Assembly: GCA_963978895.1 (NCBI GenBank)
Contig: OZ022245.1
Span: 28,436,043-28,500,042 of the forward strand
DNA: 64,000 nt
Direction: 5' to 3'
Source: Erpobdella octoculata
Taxonomy: Eukaryota > Annelida > Clitellata > Hirudinida > Erpobdellidae
This document shows positions 51,208 through 64,000 of the stretch, piece by piece. Position 1 is the first letter of the stretch. Every line of letters starts with the position of its first letter. A model generated the notes under the pieces. That model was not told the origin of the DNA, searched no databases, and was given only the letters and a program-made list of their open reading frames with translations. The position numbers and the translations under genes were made by a program.

Positions 51208-54200
51208 TCAAGGTCGGATGTGGTGATGATGATGATGTTGCTGCTGCTGCTGTTGGGGAAGATTTGTGGAAGAAAACGAAGAAGAAGATGAAGACGATGG
51301 GGTCGAAGATTGAAAGAGAGGGCAGCGAAAGATTTCAAACTGTGAGACCAGGGGTATGTGGTCGGACGGGATCTGTTGGTGGGGGCAGCCGATGACTTTG
51401 TTATCTTTGAACCACTGGTCGTCGGGAGGACCGAGCACTCCGAGACAGTGCATGGTGTCTCGACTGTAGAAGATGTAATCGATCACACCCTTGAATTCAT
51501 ACCTGGTTGCAAAGACAACAAAGGAACCATTACATCAAAGAGTCCTAATGCATGGCTCAAACAAGCAAGCACAATGAACTATAATACAATGAATTTAAAA
51601 AGAGCAGAAAAAATATTGAAATCGACACCAAAATCGGATCGCCCGTCATATTCGACACAGAAAAATTACGCAACTTACGTGTAATTGGTGAAGGGTATGG
51701 CATCTTTCGCATAGGCTTGCTGGAGTCTGAAGTTGTGCGAGTAGATTTCTCTGGTGTCTGTCGTGTGGCTCAGTTTGCACAGACAGTCCTTATATGCAAT
51801 GTCCTTGAACTCCTTGTGGTTCGAGTTCACACGGCCCGACCTCAGGAATTCAACCACCCCTGTGTTTAATAAGTCAAAATGTAAGAACGAATTGCTATGT
51901 AATTAATTGGAATGGTGCAAATGTATAAAACTTGTCCAACAAAAACAAATTCATCACTTAATTTAAATTAATGATAGTTTTAAGTAATAAATAAACTAAT
52001 TTTGTATAAAATAAAGCAATAGATAACCAGATTCAGGAAGAGAGTTCATGTCTCCACAGAGCACCAGAGGAATGCTGTTGCAGTCTATCTGACTCTCCGT
52101 AAGATCTGTCCGAAGTTCAGAAGCAGCGGCCTTAATGATGTTCTGGAGCTTGTGAACGAGCATCATGGTCTGGATTAGCTTCACGTCGCAGAACTCGGGG
52201 TCCCAGTGAACGTGACATGTGGCCACCAAAAGAGGCTGATTGACTTTGGCATCCATGGGGAGTCCTAGAGTCATACAACAAGGTGGTAAGGTCAGTATAA
52301 TTTCATTAGAAAATAAAGAAAGAAATTCACAGTATGAATCGAATAAATCCGGTCAGTACAACTCACCTAGGGGCCACACATCCTTGGTTGTCTCGAGCAG
52401 GACAGCCAGCCCGATGTTGTCCTTGGTCATGACCCGATTGATCATGTCGTGCGAACCTTCCGCTGCTTCTATGGCAACCTGGTTGAATTCCACCAGGTGG
52501 TCCTTGATAGCTCGAAATCTGATTATTGAAATAAAAGAATGAGAGTTATGGGGAGGTAAATATTAAGAAGTCAAGTGACATATATTTATTTTTTAAATAA
52601 AAATTGTCCACGATAAGCTAAGGTTCGACATTTTCACAATACGAAGCAATAAAAAATGAAAAGAGAAAAATACTTCTTCAGAAACTAGAAGCCAACCATA
52701 CGAAGCTATTTACCAATAATTTACTCTACTCAGTAACGTATTATCACGACAAGATAGAAGTTCGTAATACTCACTTAGTATTCTTGTAAAAGATAGCACA
52801 TCCGTCAACATGCTTTCGTTCGGCTTCCTGCATCGTACGTGCTCTCGATTTCGGAGAAAAAATTCCCGAGTAACCCTCCTTTTGCAACTCCGGCTGGAAA
52901 AAATGGAAAAACTGCTCCGTCTCCACTTCCTGTAATTGATAACGAAAATCTGAAACGAACGCATCGTAAACGTGTTTGGATTTACGGAATGATGAAACAG
53001 AGAAATATTAATACTAGAATTAACAATACTTCAAATTAAATTTAATTATTTTAAACAAAATAAAATTAAATCTTCATAAGAAACAGAACAGAATGAAGTT
53101 AACTGACTTGAAGACACAAGATATCGGCCTGGTATTTCCTGAGCTCATTCAAAATGATCTTCTTTCTGTATTCCCAGGCAAGTGCCCACGAGGGACAGTA
53201 GCCGTAGAGTTGACGGGAGCAGTTCTTTTCGCACAGCACGTTGTAGCAAAGCACCGAGAAAACTGAAAGAAGAACGTCGACGGTACGAAATAACGGAAAA
53301 ACAAAGAATACAATGTCAAATGGTTATCAGCAACAGGAGAGAATTATAAATACCACACAATTCTTAAAGAATTCATATCATATATTCAAACAATATAATT
53401 AGTGTCATCGTCAATTGTCATGATTATCATGACCAGCATGACGTCTAGTCACAAACCTGCAGGCTTCTGCATTTCATGGTTGGACATGTGTATCCACGAT
53501 CTCTCAGGAATGGCTGAGCAGTAAGCTGCATGGAAATGAAATAAAGAAAAATATAATAATAAAGATAATAATAACCATCATCATCATCACAACCTCTGCT
53601 CTAATTTTTATCACAATCATCGCCATCGCCATCGACCAGAACTATTTAGAAGAAATGGGACAAACAACTTCAACCAGGCCCTGGAACATGATTTAAAACT
53701 CTTATCTGTTATAAAAGCCTGTTACTAAAATCACTGTCTTCATAATAATACCAGCATCATCATCATCATCACGAACACCACTAACATGGTAGGTGGTCGA
53801 ATAGAAAACTGATGAGCCTCTGTGTGCCAGTGCTACTGGTGTCATTGCAGAAGTTGAGATATTTGTTCGGTAGTGGATTGCCTTTCAAACCTGTTCGATT
53901 GACAAATATTATTTCATTTTTCCGGCACTGTATCTCTAAAACAAAATTCAACAAAATCTGAACCCCCTGACCAACCTATTTTCTGGAGTTGGAAAAGCTT
54001 GCCGAGTTCGAAGGGGAGATTTTTGAGACAGTTGTTGTTGAGGTAGAGCTCCTTGAGAGATATCATGTTGCCTATCTCAGGGGGAATGCTTTGAAGTCGA
54101 TTGCCTAGATGGAATAAACGGATAGACGGGGTATACGTCGTATCAATAGATAGGTGGGATATTATGATATAGTTTTATTAACAAATAGTACGGACTTATT

Positions 54201-55803
54201 TCATGGATGCACCCATAAATAAAAAAATATTGAAGCTAATATACATCGATGGATAAGTTAGAATGACGATAACAAAATAAAAGCAAGAATGCTGATTAAG
54301 TTGTGATTCCGCAGTAATTGGACGAGAGAATTCAAAGTATTCAACCTTAACCTCAATGCATTCATACATTCTTATATACTTATACAGGCCCAGAAAACTA
54401 CTTTTACAAGGCCCAGTAATTGGCTATGCAATTAATGCAGTGTAATGCACAAAAAATGACTAGCATCTAGATGACACAATTATTATAGCATCACCTGATT
54501 CTACCTGGAATTAACTCACCTGTAATTACAAACAAACAAATAGCTTTATTTTCACCTGTTAATGAACTTATTCCACTTACGCCTGATAACAATAACTATT
54601 TTTGGTTATTGGGATACCTGAACCACCAGGTGATTAAAAACACTCGGCACCCAGAATCTGTAATTGCTATAAAAAAACACAACTAAACAAACTCACCTGT
54701 GACATCAAGATAAGTTAGGTTGGTCAAACGAGAAATATCAGCAGGTAGCAAAGTAAGGTTGTTATTCTTCAAATGGAGCTTATTCAAATGAACAAAGGTC
54801 CACAAAGTAGGACTCAAATTACTGACACTGCCTGTTGTTGGAAAGTCAAATTAAAACAAAGAAAAATTAGCAAATCTATTTAAACAAGAATATGCATAGC
54901 AGAGAAATTAATTTATTACACTCAATTCTGGTTACATTCGTTAAAATACTTTTAAACAATAAAATGGATAAAAGAGAAAATTTTCACTTAAGCAAAACAT
55001 TAAAAACTTATATAAGTAAGAAAGAATTCAAATTACAATAAAACATAAAATAAAAACCTACATCACTGCATTCCTACATATAATATTAAGTCAAAACCCA
55101 CCACTAATCTCCATCTCATGCCAATTGTTCTTGGGTTGTGCTGAGGTGCTCTGCTGACCGGCTTTTGGGGTAGATGTGTGGGACCTTGAGGCGCTACCCC
55201 CTGCGCCAACACTACCTGCTCCTCCTCCAGGGTCATTTTTTTCCCAATTGTTATGAGACACGTTAAGGACTTGAGAAGAAAATAGAAAAACAATTAATAC
55301 CCAAAATTTTTAATTCCTAATGGCAAAAATATGATTGTGCATGCTATTTTATTTAATAAATTCCATACAATTAGTTTGAAGCATCTTTTTTATGTTAACA
55401 AAAATTGTCTTAAAGTAAAAATAATAATGCGCTCTACAACAAGAACTTTTTTCTTAAATAAATCAATGTCTGCTGCATGTAAACTTTTATCTCAGAAATT
55501 CTTGTTATACTGAATTTTATTGAGAACATTTAATACTCAAGTCATAAACTTTTTCTAGCTATGAAGTCAAATTTTGAAAACTAAAATACCACTTTACTAC
55601 ACACAATGAAAATCGGACTTCAACTGAATTAAAACTAAAAAAAATGTACACCGGGCATATTAAAAAATTTCTACATTGACGTTTTATTAGAAAATAAAAT
55701 ACTAGAAAGACAAATGTATTCATTTATAAAGTTCAGTACAGTACAGAAAAATATGTGCAGTGAAATAAAGCAGCAAACCTTTCATCGAATTTGAAGCATG
55801 CAT
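51208..55803 (-). CDS. CNOT6: CNOT6/CCR4 deadenylase, CCR4-NOT catalytic subunit
   Basis: Twelve exons: 55803-55779, 55269-55102, 54831-54697, 54104-53976, 53890-53786, 53525-53457, 53262-53108, 52929-52775, 52518-52367, 52264-52028, 51859-51679, 51502-51208. All phases agree, giving about 601 residues (vertebrate CNOT6 about 557). After a Gly/Ser-rich leader comes NNWHEMEISG, then leucine-rich repeats (LHLKNNNLTLLP, LNNNCLKNLPFELGKLFQL) that bind CNOT1, then the EEP nuclease domain. Catalytic landmarks are present: the Glu of CLQEVETE (across exons 7 and 8), HVHWDPE, the Asp and Asn of CGDMNSLPESG, and the His of PSDHIPL. From family knowledge it removes poly(A) tails in the cytoplasm. The tail carries Ser, Gln (CAG) and His (CAT) runs not typical of the family. 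The tiny first exon (MHASNSMK) is inferred from phase and is the least certain part. Confidence 0.94.
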
Positions 55804-56127
55804 TTGAAGGAATCTTTAACTTTAATTTTACTCTACAAAAATAAAAAATTCCACAATGAATAATGGGCAATTAATATTTATAACGAAGACGTTCGGCAAA
55901 AAATATGTCCTTCGTATTTACAAACTATTCAGCGGACCGAACAAAAGAAAGTGAAGCTTACAAATTTCGTAAGAGTTTACCTATCGAAAAAAGTCAAATT
56001 TCTAAAACTAGGCTTTCAATTTAACGCGAAAACTGTTTCAAAGTCGTCTCGCTGGCGAGTGAAAAACGCTGTAATAAAAATTATAGTTTTAAAAGGCCAG
56101 CAAGTTTACTTTTAGCCTTTACAAAAA
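55804..56127. promoter_or_regulatory. Candidate bidirectional promoter between CNOT6 and the small + strand ORF
   Basis: A 324-bp gap separates divergent start codons. It contains scattered CpGs (about 55870-56070) but no TATA box at a convincing distance. This is inferred from geometry alone. Confidence 0.35.
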
Positions 56128-56412
56128 ATGGCTGATAGAACCAAAAACCACAAATCGTCTGCTAACCATCTCATGTAAGTTTTCACTTAAAAGATTAATC
56201 AGTAGATAATTAATTAGTTTCATTATTTAACAATTTATGTTTAATGCAATTTTAGTCATTCAGGTAGTCACTTCCACTTCAGCAGTGGATACAAGAAGGA
56301 TTATAGAAATACAAATCCCTTTTTCCGTTATAAAAAACCACGTCATTTTGCTATTTTACAAGCAGTAGCACGGTCCAAACGCCGACGCCTAGCAATTTTC
56401 TTAGAGTACAAA
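56128..56412 (+). CDS. Unrecognised small + strand gene, first two exons
   Basis: The ATG at 56128 opens exon 1 (56128-56174), ending AT|GTAAGT. Exon 2 starts at 56256 after TTTTAG and stays open to AAA|GTAACG at 56412, giving 68 residues in phase. The product is basic and His/Arg-rich (MADRTKNHKSSANHL..., AVARSKRRRLAIFLEYK). I recognise no family. If the last donor is not used, the frame runs on into a hydrophobic stretch and into the hAT insertion at 56520. Good splice signals and divergence from CNOT6 support a real gene, but the 3' exons were not found. Confidence 0.42.
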
Positions 56413-56519
56413 GTAACGGTGGTCATAGCGTTTCTTTATCTTGTACTTTTATATAAAAAAAAGCTATATATAGCTATAGCTTTTACCGGTTCTAGGAATT
56501 CTTGTTGGAGAGTGCAGGA

Positions 56520-59500
56520 CAGGGCCGGCCTTACGAATTGCGGGGCCCAATTTAACGAATGCTTGCGGGGCCCACCTGATTTTTTTTTACAATAACTACT
56601 ATTAATAAAATTATTGAAACACATTTATTATACAAAAAAACATAACTCCACAAACGAATCAATAAACAATAATAAAAATATTACAATGAATTTAAACAAA
56701 ACAGTTCTTGTTATTGTCATAATAAACAAATAATCTATAAGTCAAAGTGGATCTTTCTTGCTTTTTTGCTTGCGAAATCTTTTAGAATTTTTTCATAATT
56801 AATTTCTCTACTTATAGGAGATTCAATTGATATTAATGGCAAATTGTTTAGTCGTTCTTGGTGAATTACTGACCTGAGGTAGGTTTTAATTATTTTTAGT
56901 TTTGAAAAACTTCTTTCACCGGAAGCGACTGTAACTGGAATTGTCATCAGTATTTTTAGGGCTATGAACAAATTTGGAAATGCAGTCGACCTATCATTAC
57001 AAGCCAAATATTTAAAGAGTTCTTTGGGTTTTTGTTGTTGAACGGGCAGTATTGGCTTAATTGCCTCCATTTCTTCGGAAAGCATGAACCCTTCTATATC
57101 TTTTGTAATGTCTGTCAAAGCAATTTCTAGGTCGGCTGAATGTTTTCTGAGATCTTCTTTAGACATATTCTGAAAATTATATAGAAATCCAAAAAGTTTA
57201 TGGTGTTCTTTCAGCTGCATAAACCGTGGTTGAAGAGATTGCAATGCTTTGTCTACAACTTGATTGAAAAAATTTACCCGGAATTCTGTCTTGGGGTCTA
57301 AAATTGGTTCGTCAGAAGATTCATAAAGAAACATTTTCTTTTTCTTGTAACAGCGCTTCTGTTGAAATATGGGTTCAACTTCTAACTCATTTGCAAGCTC
57401 ATTGGCATCAATCAATGCAGCTTCAAAGCCTGTCTCTCGGTATGTCTTCAACCAATCAAACAATTTTTCAAAAGATGTCAGCCCCGCGGCAATGTCTATG
57501 GTATTGCTTTGAAGTTCCTTGCTAGTAAAATTTACTTGAAACAATAAAGAGTGCCAAAAACATAGTGCAACCAGAAACCTATAATTTGTCATTTGGCTTA
57601 CTAATGATTCAGCCTCACTTTTCCCTTGAGCATCATTTGTGCTTTTTGCTAGTTCTTCTAAAGCATCACACACTTCTGCGGCTTGAAATCGTACAGCTTT
57701 AACACTTTCCATTCTACATTCCCATCTTGTTTCTGATAATGGTTTAACAGACAGGCCTTTCACATGCTTTTTAAAAACAGTCCATCTTTTTGTAGATGAA
57801 GCAAAAAGGGTGTAAATACGCTGCAGGGTTCCAAAAAATGTCATGGCATCTGAACACGTTTTAGCCATATCTCCGAGAACAAGATTAAAATTATGGCACA
57901 CACAAGGAGTATAGAAAGCTCGTGAATTGCTTTCCAAAAGTCGTGCTTGCACTCCAGAATTGTGCCCTTTCATATTAGCTCCATTGTCATACCCTTGTCC
58001 TCTGATGTTTTCAACATCTAGTCCTAGCATTTCAATTTCTTTCACAAGAGTGTTAAATAAATTTTCACCAGTGCTGCTCTCAACTATAATAAACTTTATA
58101 AAATGTTCATAAATTCCTGCTGGGACATCTGAGTGTGTGCCATCAGCGACATATCTTAGCACCATTGACATCTGTTCCTGATGGCTGATATCAGGAGTGC
58201 AGTCAAGAATCACTGCAAAATACTTTGCCGACTTAATTCTAGCAATAATTTCCTGTAGAACAGCTTGGCCTATAGTATCAATAATTTCATCTTGTATGGT
58301 CTTGCCTAAATAATGATCATGAATGTCTTTGTTAATAATTTTCTGTATATGATCTTGCATAACTGGATCAAATTTTCCTAGCAATTCAATGACGCCTAGA
58401 AAATTGCCATTATGTGGATTTCCAATTTGTTCTTCAGACCCACGAAATGCCAAGTTCCTTTCTGCCAAAAACTGTACAGAAGCAACAAGTCGCTCAAAGA
58501 CTTGATTCCAGCGTTTTGTTTCCTGTCTTATTAATTTTTCATTTAATGTATCAACAGTTAATCCAGTAGATAACCTTTGCTGCAGTTCATAGCAATTAAG
58601 TGTACATTGCAAATGTTTTTTTGATTTTTCATGATCATCTAATCTTGTATGAATATTTGACCAGCTGTCAAATCCAGAAGTAGCAAGTGCAGAATCAGAA
58701 TTTGTGTCAAAAAGTTTGCAATAGTAACAGTAAACTTTATCAAATGATTCAGAATATATTAGCCATGGTCGTTCTATAACTTCCCCATTTTTTAATTTTC
58801 TTTTACAGTGAAATTTCGAAAAATGTAACCCTTTTTCATTTTGCGGAAAATTTTCTACAGTGATCTTAGGGGGTCCTTTGTTCACTAAATAATCTCTGAC
58901 ATTTTGATTTATTTTATTTGGCCATGTAGCAGGGTCATCTTTTATCTTTAAAATATCACATAGTGCTGGGTTTGAATTTTCTTCTCTTGATTCTGAAATA
59001 TCCTCATTATCCTTGTGTGTGTTAACAGATATATTTATACATAATTAAGATGTATTTTGTTGAGTATTACATCCAGAAAGAAAACTACTACTAGCTTCTT
59101 CTGATGTAATTTCTTTAGAAATATTTGTTTCACTGTCGTCTGACTCAACTTGTTTGTCTGATTTTTCAGTTTCAAACAGATCTACTGATTTACTCAAATA
59201 TTTATCTAACGCACCTTTTTCTTTTTCTGCTTCAGTTTTCTTTACCTTAGCTAAGGTTCTCTTCATGTTACCACTTAGATATTTTCTACCGACGTCCCTT
59301 TGTCTTTTACTCATATTTTGGCTTGTGTTCTTCAAAACTAGAAACTATTATTGACAATGGCAACTATTAATGAAAAATTAACGGATAAAATTACAAAAAT
59401 ACTGTTAGATTTTAGTTCGGTTCGGAAAACCGCAATGTTTATTTTTCACCAGAAATGAAAAGTGAATTCGATAAAACAGGGGTGTGCCTCCATGTATATA

Positions 59501-59662
59501 GCATGTTATAAACAAATCAAAGCCGATTTTATGTGCATTGATAGAAATTTATAAAAAAAAAATTACTGCCATTTATAATTATATGCTATAAATTGCGGGG
59601 CCCTTACCAAGCGCGGGGCCCTATTTGGAGCAATCGGTCAAATCGGCCTAAGACCGGCCCTG
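56520..59662. mobile_element. Complete 3.14-kb hAT transposon
   Basis: The ends CAGGGCCGGCCTTACG and CCTAAGACCGGCCCTG are inverted repeats. Subterminal GCGGGGCCC motifs occur near both ends. Flanking GTGCAGGA is identical on both sides (56512-56519, 59663-59670), the 8-bp duplication of hAT insertion. It carries one long minus-strand transposase frame. The perfect duplication and nearly intact frame indicate recent insertion. Confidence 0.95.
56735..59335 (-). pseudogene. hAT transposase (TTF/ZMYM-like, DUF4371 type) with one internal stop
   Basis: A single frame runs from ATG 59335 to the stop at 56735 (867 codons), interrupted only by TAA at 59045-59047 (codon 97). In order: a Lys/Arg-rich N-terminus with a KGALDKYL motif, DDPATWPNKINQNVRDYLV, a TTF-type zinc finger (VYCYYCKLF, then the HEKSKKHL His pair), a DUF4371-like RNase-H core with LDCTPD and GYDNGANMKG, and the C-terminal hAT dimerisation motif (SGERSFSKLKIIKTYLRS). 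The family performs cut-and-paste transposition in the nucleus. Downstream of the stop the next usable in-frame start lacks the N-terminal region, so this copy is probably inactive. A short intron spliced over the stop was checked and breaks the frame. Confidence 0.9.
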
Positions 59663-59670
59663 GTGCAGGA

Positions 59671-62600
59671 CAGTCAGGTACTTTTCCAAAAAAATCGAAC
59701 ACTTTTACAATTGTTTAAAAACCTGGTGATAAGTAGAAGGGTAGGTACTTTTTACTTTCCAAAAAAATTGGAGGACTTTTCGGAATTTTTTTTTATTCAA
59801 AGTGCATATCCATGGATCCGTCTCTGATTGAACTCAACTTAACTAACCATACCTACTGTTCTGCTAAAAACTATAGCAAAAAATTAATCTTTGAATAAAT
59901 CAATTTTGGCCAAAAATAAATTGTACAAACATCCTCTTATCCGCACCGTTTGGAACCCCTCTAAAGCAGCTGTTGCGTTTTTATTGAACTTATTAGATGT
60001 ATCGAATTTAACTTATTTAAGTGTTTAAATTTATTTTTTATTTGAAAACAATCTCAACAACTTAAAATAAAGCCATTGAATAAAAACTAATTGTGGTTTT
60101 GAGGATTCGTAATTAAATATTGACAGATCACCACCAAGTTTCAAATTAAGCCAACTAATATTATTGAAGACATAATTTATTTGAAGCACAATCTTTAAAT
60201 TATTGCCTAATCAACTTAAATTTTTCTTAATTTTCATAATTTATCAGCAATTCTATTTATACGAGCAGCGATTGGCCAGGGCTATCAACATACACATCCA
60301 CAAGATAATATATGCTCGCTGGCTATCATGTCGTTAACAGTTGATCTTCAGGATTTTTGCTTCAAAGCGGTTTCAAATCATTCTTTTCAATCACAGCTTG
60401 ATGGTTGTTCATTTTAATATATTTCTCAGTTTTATGTAACTGTGGTGTCGCATCCACTGCGCGAGGACGTCTGCTGATATCTTGGAGAGGAGGAAAATGT
60501 GCAAAAGTATGTTGTTCTAAATTTCACTTTAAAATCAGTTTTCGCTACAAGGTGTTTATGTTTTGTTTATAATTTTAATTGTATCGTCTGCTCGGTCTTG
60601 CAAATCGACTCCTTATTTATTGCTAACAAATGCAAACCGGATTTTCATGGTAATGATTGGTGAACTTTGAACTCAAAATCTTTAAATAAAAACTTAGTTT
60701 TTATTTTTAAGAATACATTTTTTGTTTAATTAATGATTATTATTATTATTATTATTATTATAGTAATTAGTTTTATGGACTTACTAACTACAAACTAATA
60801 GAGTTACTCTAGACTACTCTAGAGAGGTAATCCTGTATTTTTTGTAGAGTTTGATGTTTGTGAAAACTTATTTTTATTTGTAGATAAATACAATTAATTT
60901 TTAACTTATTCATGAGATGAAACTGTCATCAATAAAATTGTCAGTTTGTTGGTTTTCTTCTGTTTATAGCATTTAACAAAACGAATTGGGTTTCCAGACT
61001 TTGCTTTTTTTTCTTGAGATGTGTATTGCTTATTTTTCCTATGTATTTTAGATTATTGATGAATTTTATTTTTTTTGTGAATATTATGAATGTAAATATA
61101 AAACCTATGTATATAAACAAGTGAGTGAATGAAACTATTGACAAATTTGATACCTGCTGTGAGAAATAAAAAGGACCATTCATTCATTCTCCTTCTTTCC
61201 CTCCCTTTCTTTTTCTCTTTTTTCTCTGTGTTCCATGTCTCTCTTTCTTTCTTTTTCTCTTTCTGTCTCTTGGTATTTGTCTATCTCGTTGTTCGTTCTG
61301 CTTCTCTCCCACTTTATCTCATAGATGATAAGATTGCCCGAACATTCTTCAGCAGGGGTTCAGAATTCAATTAAAAATGTCAGTACATGTTTTGTACTTG
61401 TTGGAGTTATTTTTTCTTTTTAGAAAATTCTACGTGGAGGATCACTGTTTTAAAGATAACCATTTTTTTTAAAGATTTTTCACAACTGGTATTTCAGCCA
61501 TTGACGTCTAACTAACTACAAACTAAAAATTGGTGCTGGTTATTTACCTATGATCTTTAAAATATCATCATCATCACCAAAAACAACAACTTTAAAACTC
61601 AGAAGCTCTTACTGGAAGACCTTCACAACCAAAAGGATGAAATCTGTTGCTTATCAAACCACATCTCTTTTTTTCCACTGCCCCTGCTGCAGTTCCTTCA
61701 TAAGATCGGCAGTTATTTTGAGAGTCCCTACGGTGGTTGACAGTTTCTAAATGAGCTCAGTTTGATGGCACTTATCAAGCAAATTATTTAATTGTCACTA
61801 TGTTTGGGGGGAGCGGGGGCGGCGGGGGGGGCTGGATCTCTACCAGTGAGTTTTTTCTCTCTGAATTGGCTCTCTGTTTCATGTGAATCTTACAGGATCT
61901 CTCAAAACAATCGTCCGTTATTGTATAATCTCTTATTTTCTATTTACATCAGAATTCAAATTATTATATCATTCGTGTGAGACAACCATTCCATCTTTTT
62001 TTCTGCTATTCCCAACAGGAGTGTGCTCTTGTCCTGCAGTGATAAATTCATAACCTATTCTTTTCCCACTCAATCATGTTATTGTTATTTTGATTACCCC
62101 CACCCTCTCTCTCTTATTTTTTTCCTTCGTCCTATCTCCACTTCTTTCGCTCACTCTCTCTTTTGTTTTTTCTCGTTTTATTTAGCCTTTCCGGTATATT
62201 TTTTGATTGCATCTAAAATACCAATCAGTTTTAATGTTTTCGAAGTACCCAAACATTGAAATTCGTGGTTGATGTTTGTGTGTTTTTCAGCTTAAAACCT
62301 ATCTCATGGTTCAAGCTGTTTTCAACCTGTAACAGTAGCAGGTTGGACTAAAAAGAAACTCCCATTAAAAATTTTAAACGATCAGTTTTTTGGTTATTGA
62401 CGTTTATGCTATTAGAATGTTCATGCTATTAGAACGTTTGTGCTATTAGAATGTTTATACTATTAGAACGTTTGTGCTATTAGAACGTTTGAGCTATTAG
62501 AATGTTTGAGCTACTAGAAAGGGTTCGTTGCAGCTATCCTTGTTTGCATCAGATTTACGTTTGGCTCCAAATTTATTTCACGTTTGAATTTTTTAGCATC

Positions 62601-62735
62601 CTATCGAATTATTATAATTACTCTAAAGTATTTAGATGGTTTTTATTCAATTATAATTTTAAGTTTTATTTAATTTCTTATTTTACAGGTAATTAGTTAT
62701 CTCAACCAAGCTCTTAAACAGCAAAACCAGACACG

Positions 62736-62772
<37 letters not shown>

Positions 62773-62845
62773 CATCTCTATCCATCTAATCTCCTTATTC
62801 TCTTGATCCCATAACTCACTCTCTCCTTTTCTTTCCTGTTACTAG
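59671..62845. other. Intergenic region, AT-rich
   Basis: No coding exon is supported. A GC-richer patch at 60450-60505 (CGCATCCACTGCGCGAGG, then a GTATGT donor-like site) could be a 5' untranslated exon of the downstream gene. It also holds a (TTA)n run at 60737-60762, pyrimidine-rich tracts (61190-61320, 62100-62180) and a 17-bp minisatellite. Confidence 0.4.
62401..62519. repeat. 17-bp minisatellite, 7 copies
   Basis: GCTATTAGAAYGTTTRT units start at 62408, 62425, 62442, 62459, 62476, 62493 and 62510, a strict 17-bp period. Confidence 0.92.
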
Positions 62846-62884
62846 TGTTGCCATAGGAACAAGTAGGACCTACTTACAACTAGC

Positions 62885-62968
62885 ATGGCCAAACCTTTTG
62901 AGTTTCAGTGGCAGATACCAATTCCAGAGTCTCTCCTTCTAGGAGAATACTTCGACAGATGGGAAGAG
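62885..62968 (+). CDS. First coding exon of an unrecognised gene running off the window
   Basis: The ATG at 62885 opens 28 codons (MAKPFEFQWQIPIPES...FDRWEE) ending at GAG|GTTTGA, a plausible donor in phase 0; without splicing a stop follows at once. A strong pyrimidine tract and TACTAG acceptor lie at 62740-62845, so the exon may begin at 62846 with 39 nt of leader. That leader contains GTTGCCATAGGAAC (62847-62860), close to the RFX X-box consensus. The peptide looks like real coding sequence, but I cannot name the family. Confidence 0.45.

Positions 62969-64000
<1,032 letters not shown>

Noticed and set aside
55063..55293. 76-codon minus-strand frame starting MTLEEEQVVLAQG
   Set aside because: It is a shifted reading of CNOT6 exon 2; the true frame carries NNWHEMEISG and joins both neighbouring exons in phase.
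59045..59110. Short intron that would remove the stop codon in the hAT transposase
   Set aside because: The only GT...AG pair spanning it (about 59 nt) shifts the frame and creates another stop.

Overview
This window is nuclear DNA from an intron-rich, AT-rich animal genome, almost certainly an invertebrate. The evidence is spliced genes with GT-AG introns, metazoan-type ciliary and chromatin genes, long dinucleotide to tetranucleotide microsatellites, and many short DNA-transposon remnants. I cannot place it in a phylum from sequence alone. No bacterial, organellar or viral gene content was recognised.

Layout. 1-8259 is repeat-rich and largely gene-free, with one weak candidate exon near 6.9 kb. 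8260-10432 (+) holds a seven-exon CFAP161 gene. 14434-26498 (-) holds a nine-exon RP2 (XRP2) gene, convergent with CFAP161, whose introns are swollen by huge microsatellites, a MULE-like foldback element and a hAT-type MITE. 27-33 kb is intergenic, with hAT-like and piggyBac-like MITEs and a tRNA-derived SINE-like unit. 33073-45050 (-) holds ten exons of a zinc-finger/ELM2/SANT protein of the ZNF541/TRERF1/MIDEAS (MiDAC scaffold) family; its true 5' end was not found, but an alternative first exon near 39.7 kb is possible. 45-51.2 kb shows no convincing gene. 51208-55803 (-) holds a twelve-exon CNOT6/CCR4 deadenylase gene. A small unrecognised + strand ORF starts head-to-head with it at 56128. 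Just inside that unit sits a complete 3.14 kb hAT transposon (56520-59662) with a perfect 8-bp target duplication; its long transposase frame is broken by one stop codon. 62885 (+) starts another gene that runs off the window.

Functional reading. CFAP161 (axonemal) and RP2 (ARL3-dependent ciliary membrane trafficking) are two ciliary genes placed tail-to-tail. The other two large genes act in histone deacetylation (MiDAC-type) and mRNA deadenylation (CCR4-NOT).

The most notable observations are these. The RP2 protein has Gln where the catalytic arginine finger of the ARL3 GAP should be, and a second interface position also appears changed. Two separate RP2 splice-donor regions have been tandemly duplicated, with periods of 47 bp and 23 bp, both frame-breaking. 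The ELM2 domain of the MiDAC-like protein appears to lack its second half. Several CAG...CTG-ended MITEs with 8-bp duplications accompany the nearly intact hAT element.
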